A stretch of 33,432 nt of DNA from Paracoccaceae bacterium (GTDB lineage: Bacteria; Pseudomonadota; Alphaproteobacteria; Rhodobacterales; Rhodobacteraceae). Positions within the stretch are counted from its first letter, which is position 1. Every line of letters begins with the position of its first letter. Shown one piece after another: positions 9,919-17,114 of this stretch. The notes beneath the pieces are model-generated. The model did no database searches. It was not told the origin of the DNA and saw only the letters and a list, made by a program, of their open reading frames with translations. The position numbers were made by a program, and so were the translations under genes. The DNA lies in assembly GCA_902554885.1 (NCBI GenBank), contig CACDPV010000013.1, forward strand, positions 1 through 33,432, read 5' to 3'.

Positions 9919-10250
9919 GGTGAAACGAAATCAACTTTGATCTTTTGAATTTGATTTCCAGCCTTATCATAAATCAAGATTTCATCTTGATCTGTTATTA
10001 TTGCGTGCCAATTCTTTGTTTGCGTATAGGCTACTGGACTAACACTGCTTGGCAACTCTATTTTGGCTGGCATTGGAATAGCACTTGTTCGAAAGTTTAA
10101 AATAAACAGGGAAACTATGATAACAAACCCAATTATCATCACACCAGCTAATACAGTGACAAGAAGCTTTAAGAACTTTATAGTTGGTGCTACTAAAATT
10201 TCTTTTTGAGGGACAATTTTGTCTTCTTCTATAATATCTTTTTTTGTCAC
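9915..10250 (-). CDS. DUF6476 family single-pass membrane protein
   Basis: A small protein of about 111 residues. The open frame extends to an ATG at 10334, but the GTG at 10250 is preferred because a full AGGAGG lies 7 bases upstream of it (plus-strand CCTCCT at about 10258-10263). The protein has a short acidic/basic cytoplasmic head, one strong membrane helix ([13 protein letters not shown] to VSLFILNF), and a periplasmic-side domain with [21 protein letters not shown], the pattern I recognise for the Rhodobacterales DUF6476 family. Function unknown. Its 5' end overlaps the start of the divergent rluD-type gene by 32 bp, and its stop shares TTAA with thyX. Confidence 0.75.
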   Translation of the reverse strand: MTKKDIIEEDKIVPQKEILVAPTIKFLKLLVTVLAGVMIIGFVIIVSLFILNFRTSAIPMPAKIELPSSVSPVAYTQTKNWHAIITDQDEILIYDKAGNQIQKIKVDFVSP

Positions 10251-11241
10251 TGCGAATCCTCCTGGGCGTCTTGATAAAGCTCTTTCACGTGATGCACCAG
10301 TTTCAGCTAGTCTATCAAGGTCTCGACTTCGCAAACTTATAGAGCAGGGCGTTGTGCGCGTAGACGGATCAGTTGCAACCCATGTAGATGCCTCAGTATC
10401 TGAGGGGCAATTTGTGGAAATAATAGTTCCTCAAGTAAAAGAAATTGATAATTTCCCCGAGAATATCCCCCTTAACATTATTTATGAGGATGAATATTTA
10501 ATCGTTGTAAATAAACCAGCTGGAATGGTCGTCCATCCGGCACCTGGCTCCCCAAATAAGACTTTAGTTAATGCATTGCTGCATCACTGTGGTGATACTT
10601 TGTCTGGGATTGGTGGTAACAAAAGACCTGGCATAGTTCATAGAATTGATAAAGATACCAGCGGATTGCTAGTTTCCGCAAAATCCGACTTCTCTCATCA
10701 ATTCCTCGCAAAGCAATTTGAAAATCATTTGGTTGAAAGAAGCTACCATGCTTTATGTTTTGGAGTGCCAGATGCTAACGATCCTCGATTACGAGGTATT
10801 AAAGGTGTTAGTTTTGAACTTGGCAACATTTTAAAAATTACTACTAACCTAGCAAGACACAGAACGAACCGACAGAAACAGGCAGTCGTATTTGAGAAAG
10901 GGCGTCATGCAATTACCAGAGTAAAAGTCCGCGAAAAGTATGGACCCTTGTCAAGTTTAGCTTTGATAGAGTGTCGTCTGGAAACTGGTAGGACGCACCA
11001 GATCCGTGTTCATTTAGCTCATGCTGGGCATGGTTTGGTAGGAGATCCATTATACGGCGGACGGAGAAAAATCCCCTCAAAATCTTTTTCGGATGAAATT
11101 GTTACTGGAATATTATCTTTTCCTCGGCAAGCATTACATGCTGCTAGTCTAGGTTTTATTCACCCAAAAACAAATGAGACTTTAAGTTTTGAAGCTCCTT
11201 TGCCGGCTGATATGAGTGACCTTATTAAACAGTTGAGCTAG
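10219..11241 (+). CDS. rluD: RluD/RluA-family 23S rRNA pseudouridine synthase
   Basis: A 340-residue pseudouridine synthase with an N-terminal S4 RNA-binding domain (SRSRLRKLIEQGVVRVDG) and the catalytic motif HRIDKDTSGLLV, with nucleophile D144. Other landmarks are NKPAGMVVHP, the LETGRTHQIRVH segment and GDPLYGG. The RluC/RluD group modifies helices of 23S rRNA; RluD (helix 69) is the likeliest assignment but is not proven. The only plausible start is TTG at 10219, preceded by GAGGGA at 10208-10213: an in-frame stop lies just upstream at 10207 and there is no ATG before the catalytic domain. The first 32 bp overlap the divergent DUF6476 gene. It is followed by rpoH, a conserved neighbour pairing in Rhodobacterales. 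Confidence 0.9.
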   Translation: MSSSIISFFVTANPPGRLDKALSRDAPVSASLSRSRLRKLIEQGVVRVDGSVATHVDASVSEGQFVEIIVPQVKEIDNFPENIPLNIIYEDEYLIVVNKPAGMVVHPAPGSPNKTLVNALLHHCGDTLSGIGGNKRPGIVHRIDKDTSGLLVSAKSDFSHQFLAKQFENHLVERSYHALCFGVPDANDPRLRGIKGVSFELGNILKITTNLARHRTNRQKQAVVFEKGRHAITRVKVREKYGPLSSLALIECRLETGRTHQIRVHLAHAGHGLVGDPLYGGRRKIPSKSFSDEIVTGILSFPRQALHAASLGFIHPKTNETLSFEAPLPADMSDLIKQLS

Positions 11242-11310
11242 GTTTAGGTCTCAGTGTCGCTAGGCTGGTTGCAGATTTAACTCAACATATCGCTAAATTT
11301 AAGATAGAAA

Positions 11311-11340
11311 CTTGAAAAAATAAGTTTTGATTACTACATA
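11311..11340 (+). promoter_or_regulatory. rpoH: Candidate rpoH promoter (sigma-70 or sigma-32 type)
   Basis: In the 119 bp rluD-rpoH gap, TTGAAA (11312-11317) and TACATA (11335-11340) are spaced by 17 bp, a fair housekeeping promoter. Shifted by one base, CTTGAA (11311) and CTACAT (11334) also resemble an alphaproteobacterial heat-shock promoter. Initiation would leave a short leader before the GAGGA ribosome site (11350-11354) and the ATG at 11361. Confidence 0.4.
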
Positions 11341-11360
11341 TCATCCAACGAGGATTTTAT

Positions 11361-12251
11361 ATGACGAATTATGCCAACTTACCTGCTCCCAGTCCAGAAG
11401 CTGGTCTCAGCCGTTACTTACAGGAAATACGTAAGTTTCCCATGCTTGAGCCCGAAGAGGAGTATATGCTTGCAAGACGCTGGGCCGATGAACAAGATCC
11501 AGAAGCTGCGCACAAATTAGTGACTTCGCATTTGCGTTTGGCAGCTAAAATTGCTATGGGGTACCGTGGTTATGGTTTGCCTCAAGCTGAAGTGATCTCT
11601 GAGGCAAACGTCGGCTTAATGCAGGCTGTTAAGCGCTTTGATCCAGAAAAAGGGTTTAGATTGGCGACTTATGCCATGTGGTGGATTAGAGCGAGTATTC
11701 AAGAATATATCCTTCGTAGTTGGTCGTTAGTTAAAATGGGTACTACGAGTGCCCAGAAAAAACTATTTTTTAATTTAAGAAAAGCGAAAGCACGAATTGG
11801 AGCTTTGGACGAAGGCGATTTGCACCCTGAGAACGTGAAAAAGATTGCCACTGATTTGGGTGTGTCTGAAGATGAAGTAATTTCAATGAACCGCAGATTA
11901 AGTGGTGGAGATGCCTCGCTTAATGCAGTCGTTTCTTCTGATGGTGATGGATCAATGGAATGGCAGGATTGGTTGGAAGATGAGTCGGCCGATCATGCAG
12001 CAGACTTCGAGAATAAAGATGAAGTTGAATTTCGTTTAGATCTGCTAAAAAAAGCGATGAGCTTTCTGAATGAGCGAGAACAGGATATACTCCATAAGCG
12101 CCGATTACAGGATAAACCTTCGACTTTGGAAGAGCTCAGTACGGAATACGGTGTTAGTAGAGAGAGAATACGGCAGATAGAGGTACGTGCGTTTGAAAAA
12201 CTTCAACTTCAAATGCGTGAACTAGCTTCTGAAGTATCGGTCGTTACCTGA
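11361..12251 (+). CDS. rpoH: RNA polymerase heat-shock sigma factor RpoH (sigma-32)
   Basis: A 296-residue sigma factor directing RNA polymerase to heat-shock and related stress promoters. Region 1.2/2 is clear (LSRYLQEIRKFPML, EEEYMLARRW, FRLATYAMWWIRASIQEYILRSWSLVKMGTT). The RpoH-specific box QKKLFFNLRK begins at residue 132. Region 4 ends in a helix-turn-helix (TLEELSTEYGVSRERIRQIE). The C-terminal tail is short, as usual. Rhodobacterales often carry more than one RpoH; only one is visible here. The window also encodes hflK and the start of hflC. In E. coli the HflKC complex modulates FtsH, the protease that degrades sigma-32. Confidence 0.97.
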   Translation: MTNYANLPAPSPEAGLSRYLQEIRKFPMLEPEEEYMLARRWADEQDPEAAHKLVTSHLRLAAKIAMGYRGYGLPQAEVISEANVGLMQAVKRFDPEKGFRLATYAMWWIRASIQEYILRSWSLVKMGTTSAQKKLFFNLRKAKARIGALDEGDLHPENVKKIATDLGVSEDEVISMNRRLSGGDASLNAVVSSDGDGSMEWQDWLEDESADHAADFENKDEVEFRLDLLKKAMSFLNEREQDILHKRRLQDKPSTLEELSTEYGVSRERIRQIEVRAFEKLQLQMRELASEVSVVT

Positions 12252-12303
12252 TACTTGTAATACTTTCTTTCGTCTCTGTTAGCGTCACTCCTAAACTCTG
12301 AAA

Positions 12304-13305
12304 GTGTGGTTAATTGCTGTGAATTCGAGTTTCAAATGGGGAATACTAGGTGCTTCTAAATTTGCATTTGAGCAAATGGCGCCAGCTATCCATGCGGCCA
12401 AAGGCAACGCACTTGTAGCACTTGCGACTAAGGACTCAAAAAAGGCTAAAAAATTTCTAGCACTTTCAGACACGCTGAATATTCATGATGATTATAATGA
12501 CTTATTAGAAGATCCTAATATTGATGCAGTATACATACCATTGCCGAACCACCTTCATATTGAATGGGCAATGCGCTGTCTAAAAGCTGGAAAGCATGTT
12601 TTGTGTGAAAAGCCAATCTCGATGGTAGCCGAAGAAATAGATGGTCTAATTGAATTGCGCGATAGAACGCAGCTTCTAGCGGCTGAAGCTTATATGGTAG
12701 TACATCATCCACAGTGGCAATTAGCAAAAGAGTTTGTAGATTCTGGGAAGTTAGGAAAGTTAGTGCAGATCGATGGTGTATTTAGTTACAATAATGCAGA
12801 TGACCCAATGAATATACGCAATCAAGCACAGTATGGCGGAGGTGGCATTCCTGACATCGGTGTTTATCCTTATGGTGTAAGCAGATTTGTTACAGGTCTT
12901 GAACCTAGTGAAATACTTTTTGTCGATATAGTTTTTGAAAATGGAGTTGATACTTGGGCAAATGTTTCAGCTCAATTCCCTGGTTTTAAAATGCAGGCAG
13001 TGACTTCAATGCGATCTGCTCCTCGGCAAGAAATGACAATTCAGGGCACAGAGGGATTTTTGAAACTTACGGCGCCCTTCAACCCTAATGTTTACGACAT
13101 TGCTCAGATTACATTCAGAAAAGGTAATGAAAAGGAACAAGTTTTTAAATTTCCGGCAGCAAATCACTATGTTAATCAAGTTGAGGCCTTCTCTCTGGCA
13201 GCCACAACCGATGAAGCTTATGGCTGTACGTTAGAGTTCTCCAAAGGTACACAAACTATGATTGATATGGTTTATGAGAAGAATAGAAAGCTTTTACAAG
13301 AGTAA
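12304..13305 (+). CDS. Gfo/Idh/MocA family NAD(P)-dependent oxidoreductase
   Basis: A 333-residue two-domain dehydrogenase. The N-terminal Rossmann domain shows KWGILGASKFA (nucleotide-binding glycine turn), IDAVYIPLPNHLH and the hallmark VLCEKPISM, whose Lys is the conserved catalytic/cofactor residue. The C-terminal domain has GGIPDIGVYP, with the Asp of the usual G-x-x-x-D-x-G pattern. Relatives oxidise or reduce sugars, inositols or trans-dihydrodiols; the substrate here is unknown. The start is a GTG at 12304 or possibly GTG 12319; neither has a strong ribosome site. It lies 52 bp downstream of rpoH on the same strand, so read-through from rpoH is possible. A palindrome at its 3' end overlaps the phaZ stop. 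Confidence 0.85.
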   Translation: MWLIAVNSSFKWGILGASKFAFEQMAPAIHAAKGNALVALATKDSKKAKKFLALSDTLNIHDDYNDLLEDPNIDAVYIPLPNHLHIEWAMRCLKAGKHVLCEKPISMVAEEIDGLIELRDRTQLLAAEAYMVVHHPQWQLAKEFVDSGKLGKLVQIDGVFSYNNADDPMNIRNQAQYGGGGIPDIGVYPYGVSRFVTGLEPSEILFVDIVFENGVDTWANVSAQFPGFKMQAVTSMRSAPRQEMTIQGTEGFLKLTAPFNPNVYDIAQITFRKGNEKEQVFKFPAANHYVNQVEAFSLAATTDEAYGCTLEFSKGTQTMIDMVYEKNRKLLQE

Positions 13306-13308
13306 TCT

Positions 13309-13327
13309 AGTAGGTAATTCACCTACT
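13309..13327. terminator. Inverted repeat between convergent Gfo/Idh/MocA gene and phaZ
   Basis: AGTAGGT-AATTC-ACCTACT is a 7+7 bp perfect stem with a 5 bp loop, covering the 17 bp convergent gap and the phaZ stop codon (13323-13325). It has no T tract on either side, so intrinsic termination would be weak. It may work as a two-way transcription barrier. Confidence 0.45.
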
Positions 13328-14552
13328 GATTTCGATCAATAAAATCTAACACTTTTGGCCTTATATTAGTTCTCCAGTTTTTCCCTGCAAATATACCATA
13401 GTGACCGGCATTGGCCTCAACATGAATTAATTTTTTTTCTGGTGGCACATTTTTGCAAAGAGCAATGGCCGCTGAGCATTGTCCTGGTGCTGATATATCG
13501 TCTTTACCACCTTCAATAGTCATTATTGCAATATTCGAGATAGTACCGATGTCAACCTGCTTTCCCTTTATTGAAAACTGATTTTCAGCTATCTCTCGTT
13601 TTTTAAATATTCGATCCACTGTCGATAAATAGAACTCTGCTGTCATATCCATTACAGCTAAATACTCATCATAAAAATTGTTATGTTTGTCGTGCTCACT
13701 GGCTTCTCGTTGAGCGACTTTAGTTATTTGATCTGAAAATGCTTTCGTATGTTTCTCTGCGTTCATAGACATAAAAGACATTAGCTGTAACAGGCCAGGG
13801 TACACTTGCCTTCCAACACCTGCATACTTAAACCCTACTTGTTGAATTAGCGTCTGCTCTAAGTACGCCAAAGTCGCTTTATTGCCAAAGTTTGTGATTT
13901 CAGTTGGAGCCGCTTCTGGATCAATCGGACCCCCCATGAGAATTAAAGATTTTGGTAGAGAATCTTTCTCCTCCTGCGCAAGAAATGCTGTTGCTGCAAG
14001 GGCTAAGGGCGCCGGTTGGCAGACGGCGATCACATTGATTTCTGGGCCTAGGTATCTAATATAATCGATTAAGTACTGGGTATAATCTTCAATATCAAAG
14101 CTTCCCTTGGAAACTGGAATATCACGGGCATTGTGCCAATCTGTGACGTAAATTTCACTATCCATGATTAAACTTTTTACGGTTGATCTAAGTAAAGTTG
14201 AGTAGTGACCTGACATGGGTGCTATCAATAAAAGTTTCCTTGAAGCTGGATCTCTTCCCAGGACATTGAAATGAATGAGATCACCAAAATCTCCAACTAT
14301 TTTTCTATCGATCTCTACTAAGTGATCTCGACCATCGTAACATGTTATACTATCTATGCCCCAATCAGGTTTTATAGCCATCCTTTCAAAGGATCTTTCG
14401 GTGACTTCTCCCCAAGCCGCAACCCAGTCAATGCTCGGGTTTGGAAAAGCTGATATTGCTGGGTGTGAGGCTGCAGCTTTTGCTGTCGCTCCAAGCCACT
14501 GGTTTGTGTTACGAATTGCTTCGAAGTAATCGTAACTTAGCATCTTATGCAT
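13323..14552 (-). CDS. phaZ: Intracellular polyhydroxyalkanoate depolymerase
   Basis: A 409-residue intracellular depolymerase of the PhaZ1 type, which releases 3-hydroxybutyrate units from amorphous PHA granules. The alpha/beta-hydrolase core includes the nucleophile C178 in the AVCQPAP elbow, where this family uses Cys instead of the Ser of secreted depolymerases. Also present are a downstream TIEGGKDDISAPGQC (Asp) and the C-terminal AGHYGIFAGKNW (His). The start is ATG 14552, 8 bases after TTAGGA. It is divergent from phaC with a 100 bp shared control region that contains a PhaR-type palindrome, so breakdown and synthesis may be controlled together. Confidence 0.94.
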   Translation of the reverse strand: MHKMLSYDYFEAIRNTNQWLGATAKAAASHPAISAFPNPSIDWVAAWGEVTERSFERMAIKPDWGIDSITCYDGRDHLVEIDRKIVGDFGDLIHFNVLGRDPASRKLLLIAPMSGHYSTLLRSTVKSLIMDSEIYVTDWHNARDIPVSKGSFDIEDYTQYLIDYIRYLGPEINVIAVCQPAPLALAATAFLAQEEKDSLPKSLILMGGPIDPEAAPTEITNFGNKATLAYLEQTLIQQVGFKYAGVGRQVYPGLLQLMSFMSMNAEKHTKAFSDQITKVAQREASEHDKHNNFYDEYLAVMDMTAEFYLSTVDRIFKKREIAENQFSIKGKQVDIGTISNIAIMTIEGGKDDISAPGQCSAAIALCKNVPPEKKLIHVEANAGHYGIFAGKNWRTNIRPKVLDFIDRNQ

Positions 14553-14617
14553 TTTTATTATCCTAAATAAGCGGTGCGATAAAAAGGAGCATGGTAATCT
14601 TTGATCTTTTTGTTATG

Positions 14618-14628
14618 CTGCACTGCAG
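14618..14628. promoter_or_regulatory. PhaR operator in the phaZ-phaC control region
   Basis: CTGC-ACT-GCAG is a perfect match to the CTGC-N3-GCAG pattern reported for PhaR binding in Paracoccus, extended here to GCTGC/GCAGC arms. It lies 24 bp upstream of the phaC ATG and 66 bp upstream of the phaZ ATG. Confidence 0.75.
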
Positions 14629-14652
14629 CTAGGATAGTCGGAAAAGTCTCAC

Positions 14653-16443
14653 ATGACAAGTTCAGATAAAAATTTACCGTCAATTGATCCGCAATTGAAC
14701 GCAAATCTGCAGAAGCTGGAAGAATTGTCAGGACGATTTTTCGAAATTTTGAGTAGTAAGAAGCAGATCAATCCTGCCTTAAACGGTCCGGGGCACGATA
14801 TTTTTGTGAAAACTGCCGGAGCTTATTTGAAAAGCATAGTTCAAAACCCGACTTATATAATGGAGCAACAGATCTCTTATTGGGGAAAAACGTTAGAGTA
14901 TTTTGTGGATACACAAAAGCAGTTTTATTCCGAGAAAGATAAGAATGATGACATTGGGTCTCTTGATAAACGTTTTAAGCATCAATTGTGGAGGAGCAGC
15001 CCATTTTTCAAATATGTCTTAAGTCAATACCAAGCGAATTCTGACATGATTAAAAGCGCCGTGGCACAGGTAGAGGGTTTATCTTCAAAAGATAAAACGC
15101 GCTTGGAGTATTTTTCTGGTCAAGTAATCGATATGATGGCTCCTACCAACTTTTTCGGAACGAATCCTGATGCGTTAGAGAAAGCTTTTTTGACTAAAGG
15201 GCAATCTCTTGTGCAAGGTTTAGAGAATTTGATTAGAGATTTAGAGGCTAATGACGGCGAACTATTAGTCCGTTTAGCAAATGAAAATGCTTTTAAAGTT
15301 GGATCAGACTTAGCTTCTACTCCTGGTAAGGTTGTTTTTCGTAACAGACTTTTTGAACTAATTCAGTATTCGCCCTCAACTGAGACGGTTTATCGTATTC
15401 CGTTACTTATTTTTCCTCCATGGATAAACAAGTATTATATCTTAGACTTAAAGCCACATAATAGTTTGATACGTTGGTTTGTTAATCAGGGCTACACGCT
15501 GTTCGTGGTATCGTGGGTGAACCCGGATTCTAGCTTCTCTGATGTTGGGCTTGAGGAGTATATTGAGGAGGGATACTTTCCAGCGATTGCAAAAGTAAAA
15601 GCTATTTGTAATGTCAAAAAAATAAATGCTTTAGGGTATTGTATTGCTGGGACCATACTTAGCCTCGCTATGTCAATCTTGAGTAAAAGAGGTGATAGAT
15701 CTATAAATACGGCCACACTTTTTACGACATTAACTGACTTTTCAAATCAACGCGAATTTACTCCTTTTTTACAAAATGACTTCATTGATGCTATAGAAAG
15801 CGAGGCTAACGATAAAGGTATTCTAGAAAGTTTTATTATAGCGCGGACATTTAGTTTTCTACGCTCTAATGATCTAATCTACACTCCGGCGATTAAAAGT
15901 TACATGATGGGCGAGGCACCTCCTTCATTTGACTTACTTTTTTGGAATGGCGATGGGTCAAATTTACCAGGTAAAATGGCAGTACAATACCTTAGATATT
16001 TGTGTCAGGATAATCAGTTCGCAAAAAATGAATTAAAAATGTTTGAGGAGACAATTGGCGCCGCAGATATTGAAACGCCTATTTTTGCAGTAAGTTGTGA
16101 AACTGATCATATAGCGTCTTGGAAAGACAGCTTTAGAGGTTTACAAAATTTCAGCTCCAAAGAGAAGACTTTTGTCCTTTCTGAAGCGGGACATGTTGCT
16201 GGTATTGTTAATGCTCCAGGTAGTGGCAAATATGGGTATTATTTTGGGAACGGTGAATTTGAAGATGCAGAGCAATGGAAGAATGGTGCAGATTTTGAAA
16301 AAGAAAGCTGGTGGCCGTTTTGGGAACGATGGCTGAGGAAGAAATCAAAAGATCTGGTGGAAGCTCGCATACCCAAGGCGAAATTTGATTTAGATTTGGG
16401 AGATGCTCCGGGTTATTATATTCATCAAAGACCAAGAGGATAA
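14653..16443 (+). CDS. phaC: Class I poly(3-hydroxyalkanoate) synthase
   Basis: A 596-residue class I PHA synthase that polymerises (R)-3-hydroxyacyl-CoA into storage polyester on the granule surface. The lipase-like box GYCIAG carries the catalytic C330. The rest of the triad is D485 in SCETDHIASW and H514 in EAGHVAGI. Other family landmarks are PPWINKYYILDL, WVNPDSSF and the C-terminal APGYYIHQR. The N-terminal 250 residues are the poorly conserved domain expected in class I. The usual length of about 590 is met. Phasin and phaR follow on the same strand; phaA and phaB are not in the window and must lie elsewhere. Confidence 0.97.
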   Translation: MTSSDKNLPSIDPQLNANLQKLEELSGRFFEILSSKKQINPALNGPGHDIFVKTAGAYLKSIVQNPTYIMEQQISYWGKTLEYFVDTQKQFYSEKDKNDDIGSLDKRFKHQLWRSSPFFKYVLSQYQANSDMIKSAVAQVEGLSSKDKTRLEYFSGQVIDMMAPTNFFGTNPDALEKAFLTKGQSLVQGLENLIRDLEANDGELLVRLANENAFKVGSDLASTPGKVVFRNRLFELIQYSPSTETVYRIPLLIFPPWINKYYILDLKPHNSLIRWFVNQGYTLFVVSWVNPDSSFSDVGLEEYIEEGYFPAIAKVKAICNVKKINALGYCIAGTILSLAMSILSKRGDRSINTATLFTTLTDFSNQREFTPFLQNDFIDAIESEANDKGILESFIIARTFSFLRSNDLIYTPAIKSYMMGEAPPSFDLLFWNGDGSNLPGKMAVQYLRYLCQDNQFAKNELKMFEETIGAADIETPIFAVSCETDHIASWKDSFRGLQNFSSKEKTFVLSEAGHVAGIVNAPGSGKYGYYFGNGEFEDAEQWKNGADFEKESWWPFWERWLRKKSKDLVEARIPKAKFDLDLGDAPGYYIHQRPRG

Positions 16444-16461
16444 TCTGCTTTTATAAAAATG

Positions 16462-16472
16462 CTGCAATGCAG
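16462..16472. promoter_or_regulatory. PhaR operator 1 upstream of phaP
   Basis: CTGC-AAT-GCAG is a perfect CTGC-N3-GCAG palindrome in the 101 bp phaC-phaP gap. Including flanks, it reads almost identically to the phaC site (ATGCTGCA, A or C, TGCAG). It lies 28 bp before the second phaP site. Confidence 0.75.
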
Positions 16473-16489
16473 AAAAATGTCTTGCATTG

Positions 16490-16500
16490 CTGCGGCGCAG
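16490..16500. promoter_or_regulatory. PhaR operator 2 upstream of phaP
   Basis: CTGC-GGC-GCAG is a perfect CTGC-N3-GCAG palindrome 44 bp before the phaP ATG, preceded by an additional TTGC half-site at 16482. Paired operators suit tight repression of phasin until granules titrate PhaR away. Confidence 0.75.
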
Positions 16501-16544
16501 CATGTATACATCAATGGATAACATTTTTACAGGGGATATTTGTG

Positions 16545-16985
16545 ATGGTTAGTACAATAGATATTAATAAATTTTACGCAGATTTTATGGCTTCTTTGCC
16601 TACGGATACGTCGGTTTTCGATGACGCAATTAAAAAGCAAACAGAAATCAATGAAAAGTACTATGATTTATTTTTGAAAGTCGCAGAGAACTCTGCTTCC
16701 GTATCATACAAGTGGGCGAGTGATACGATTACCAAAATGCAGGAAGCTCCAAAATACGATGGTGATCCTTCAGGGTACGCTAAATCTTTAGGAGACTTTG
16801 TGTCGGCACAGGCTGACGTTACAACTGAAAACTTGGCAACCTACGCTGAAATTGCAAAAAAGGCCCAGATGGACTCAGTATCTCTGTTTCTTTCGTCAGC
16901 CAAGGAAGTGCAGAAGGAAACAGCAGCTGCAGTAAAAAAGGCTGCCAACGATATTAATCCAGCCAAGAAAAAAGCGTCTACCTAG
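16545..16985 (+). CDS. phaP: Phasin (PHA granule-associated protein)
   Basis: A 147-residue amphipathic helical protein of the phasin family, which coats PHA granules and limits their size. The start is ATG 16545, behind AGGGGA at about 16531. The frame is open further upstream to 16467, but that extension reads through both PhaR operators and is rejected. The sequence is rich in Ala, Lys and Glu with no cysteine. It shows a DAIKKQTEINEKYYDLFLK helix, a central ASVSYKWASDTI, and a Lys/Ala-rich tail (PAKKKAST) typical of alphaproteobacterial phasins. It is followed by a strong intrinsic terminator that separates it from phaR. Confidence 0.88.
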   Translation: MVSTIDINKFYADFMASLPTDTSVFDDAIKKQTEINEKYYDLFLKVAENSASVSYKWASDTITKMQEAPKYDGDPSGYAKSLGDFVSAQADVTTENLATYAEIAKKAQMDSVSLFLSSAKEVQKETAAAVKKAANDINPAKKKAST

Positions 16986-17027
16986 CTCCTTTATAGCTGA
17001 CTTTTTTCCACTTTTTCATACCAAAAA

Positions 17028-17060
17028 AAAGAGGCAAACAGTTGCCTCTTTCTTTTTTTC
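17028..17060 (+). terminator. Intrinsic terminator after phaP
   Basis: A perfect 10 bp stem (AAAGAGGCAA at 17028-17037, TTGCCTCTTT at 17042-17051) with a 4-base loop, followed by a T-rich tract to 17059. This is the strongest terminator in the window. It places phaP in its own abundant transcript and leaves phaR to its own promoter. Confidence 0.9.
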
Positions 17061-17076
17061 TGCAGATGCTTAATAA

Positions 17077-17093
17077 TTGCTGCGACGCTGCAA
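17077..17093. promoter_or_regulatory. Variant PhaR operator upstream of phaR
   Basis: TTGCTGCGACGCTGCAA is a near-palindrome of form TTGC-n-GCG-n-CGC-n-GCAA. Its core CTGC-GAC-GCTG differs from the other three sites at one base. It lies 21 bp before the phaR GTG and suits autorepression. Confidence 0.65.
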
Positions 17094-17114
17094 TGAGGCG
17101 ATTGGGGGATCACC

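Noticed and set aside
10251-10334. N-terminal extension of the DUF6476 frame on the minus strand to 10334
   Set aside because: It is antisense to the S4 domain of the rluD-type gene, Arg-rich and unlike the family, and the AGGAGG points to GTG 10250.
16467-16545. N-terminal extension of the phasin frame to 16467
   Set aside because: It reads through both PhaR operators, includes Cys-rich residues unlike phasins, and ATG 16545 has a good AGGGGA ribosome site.
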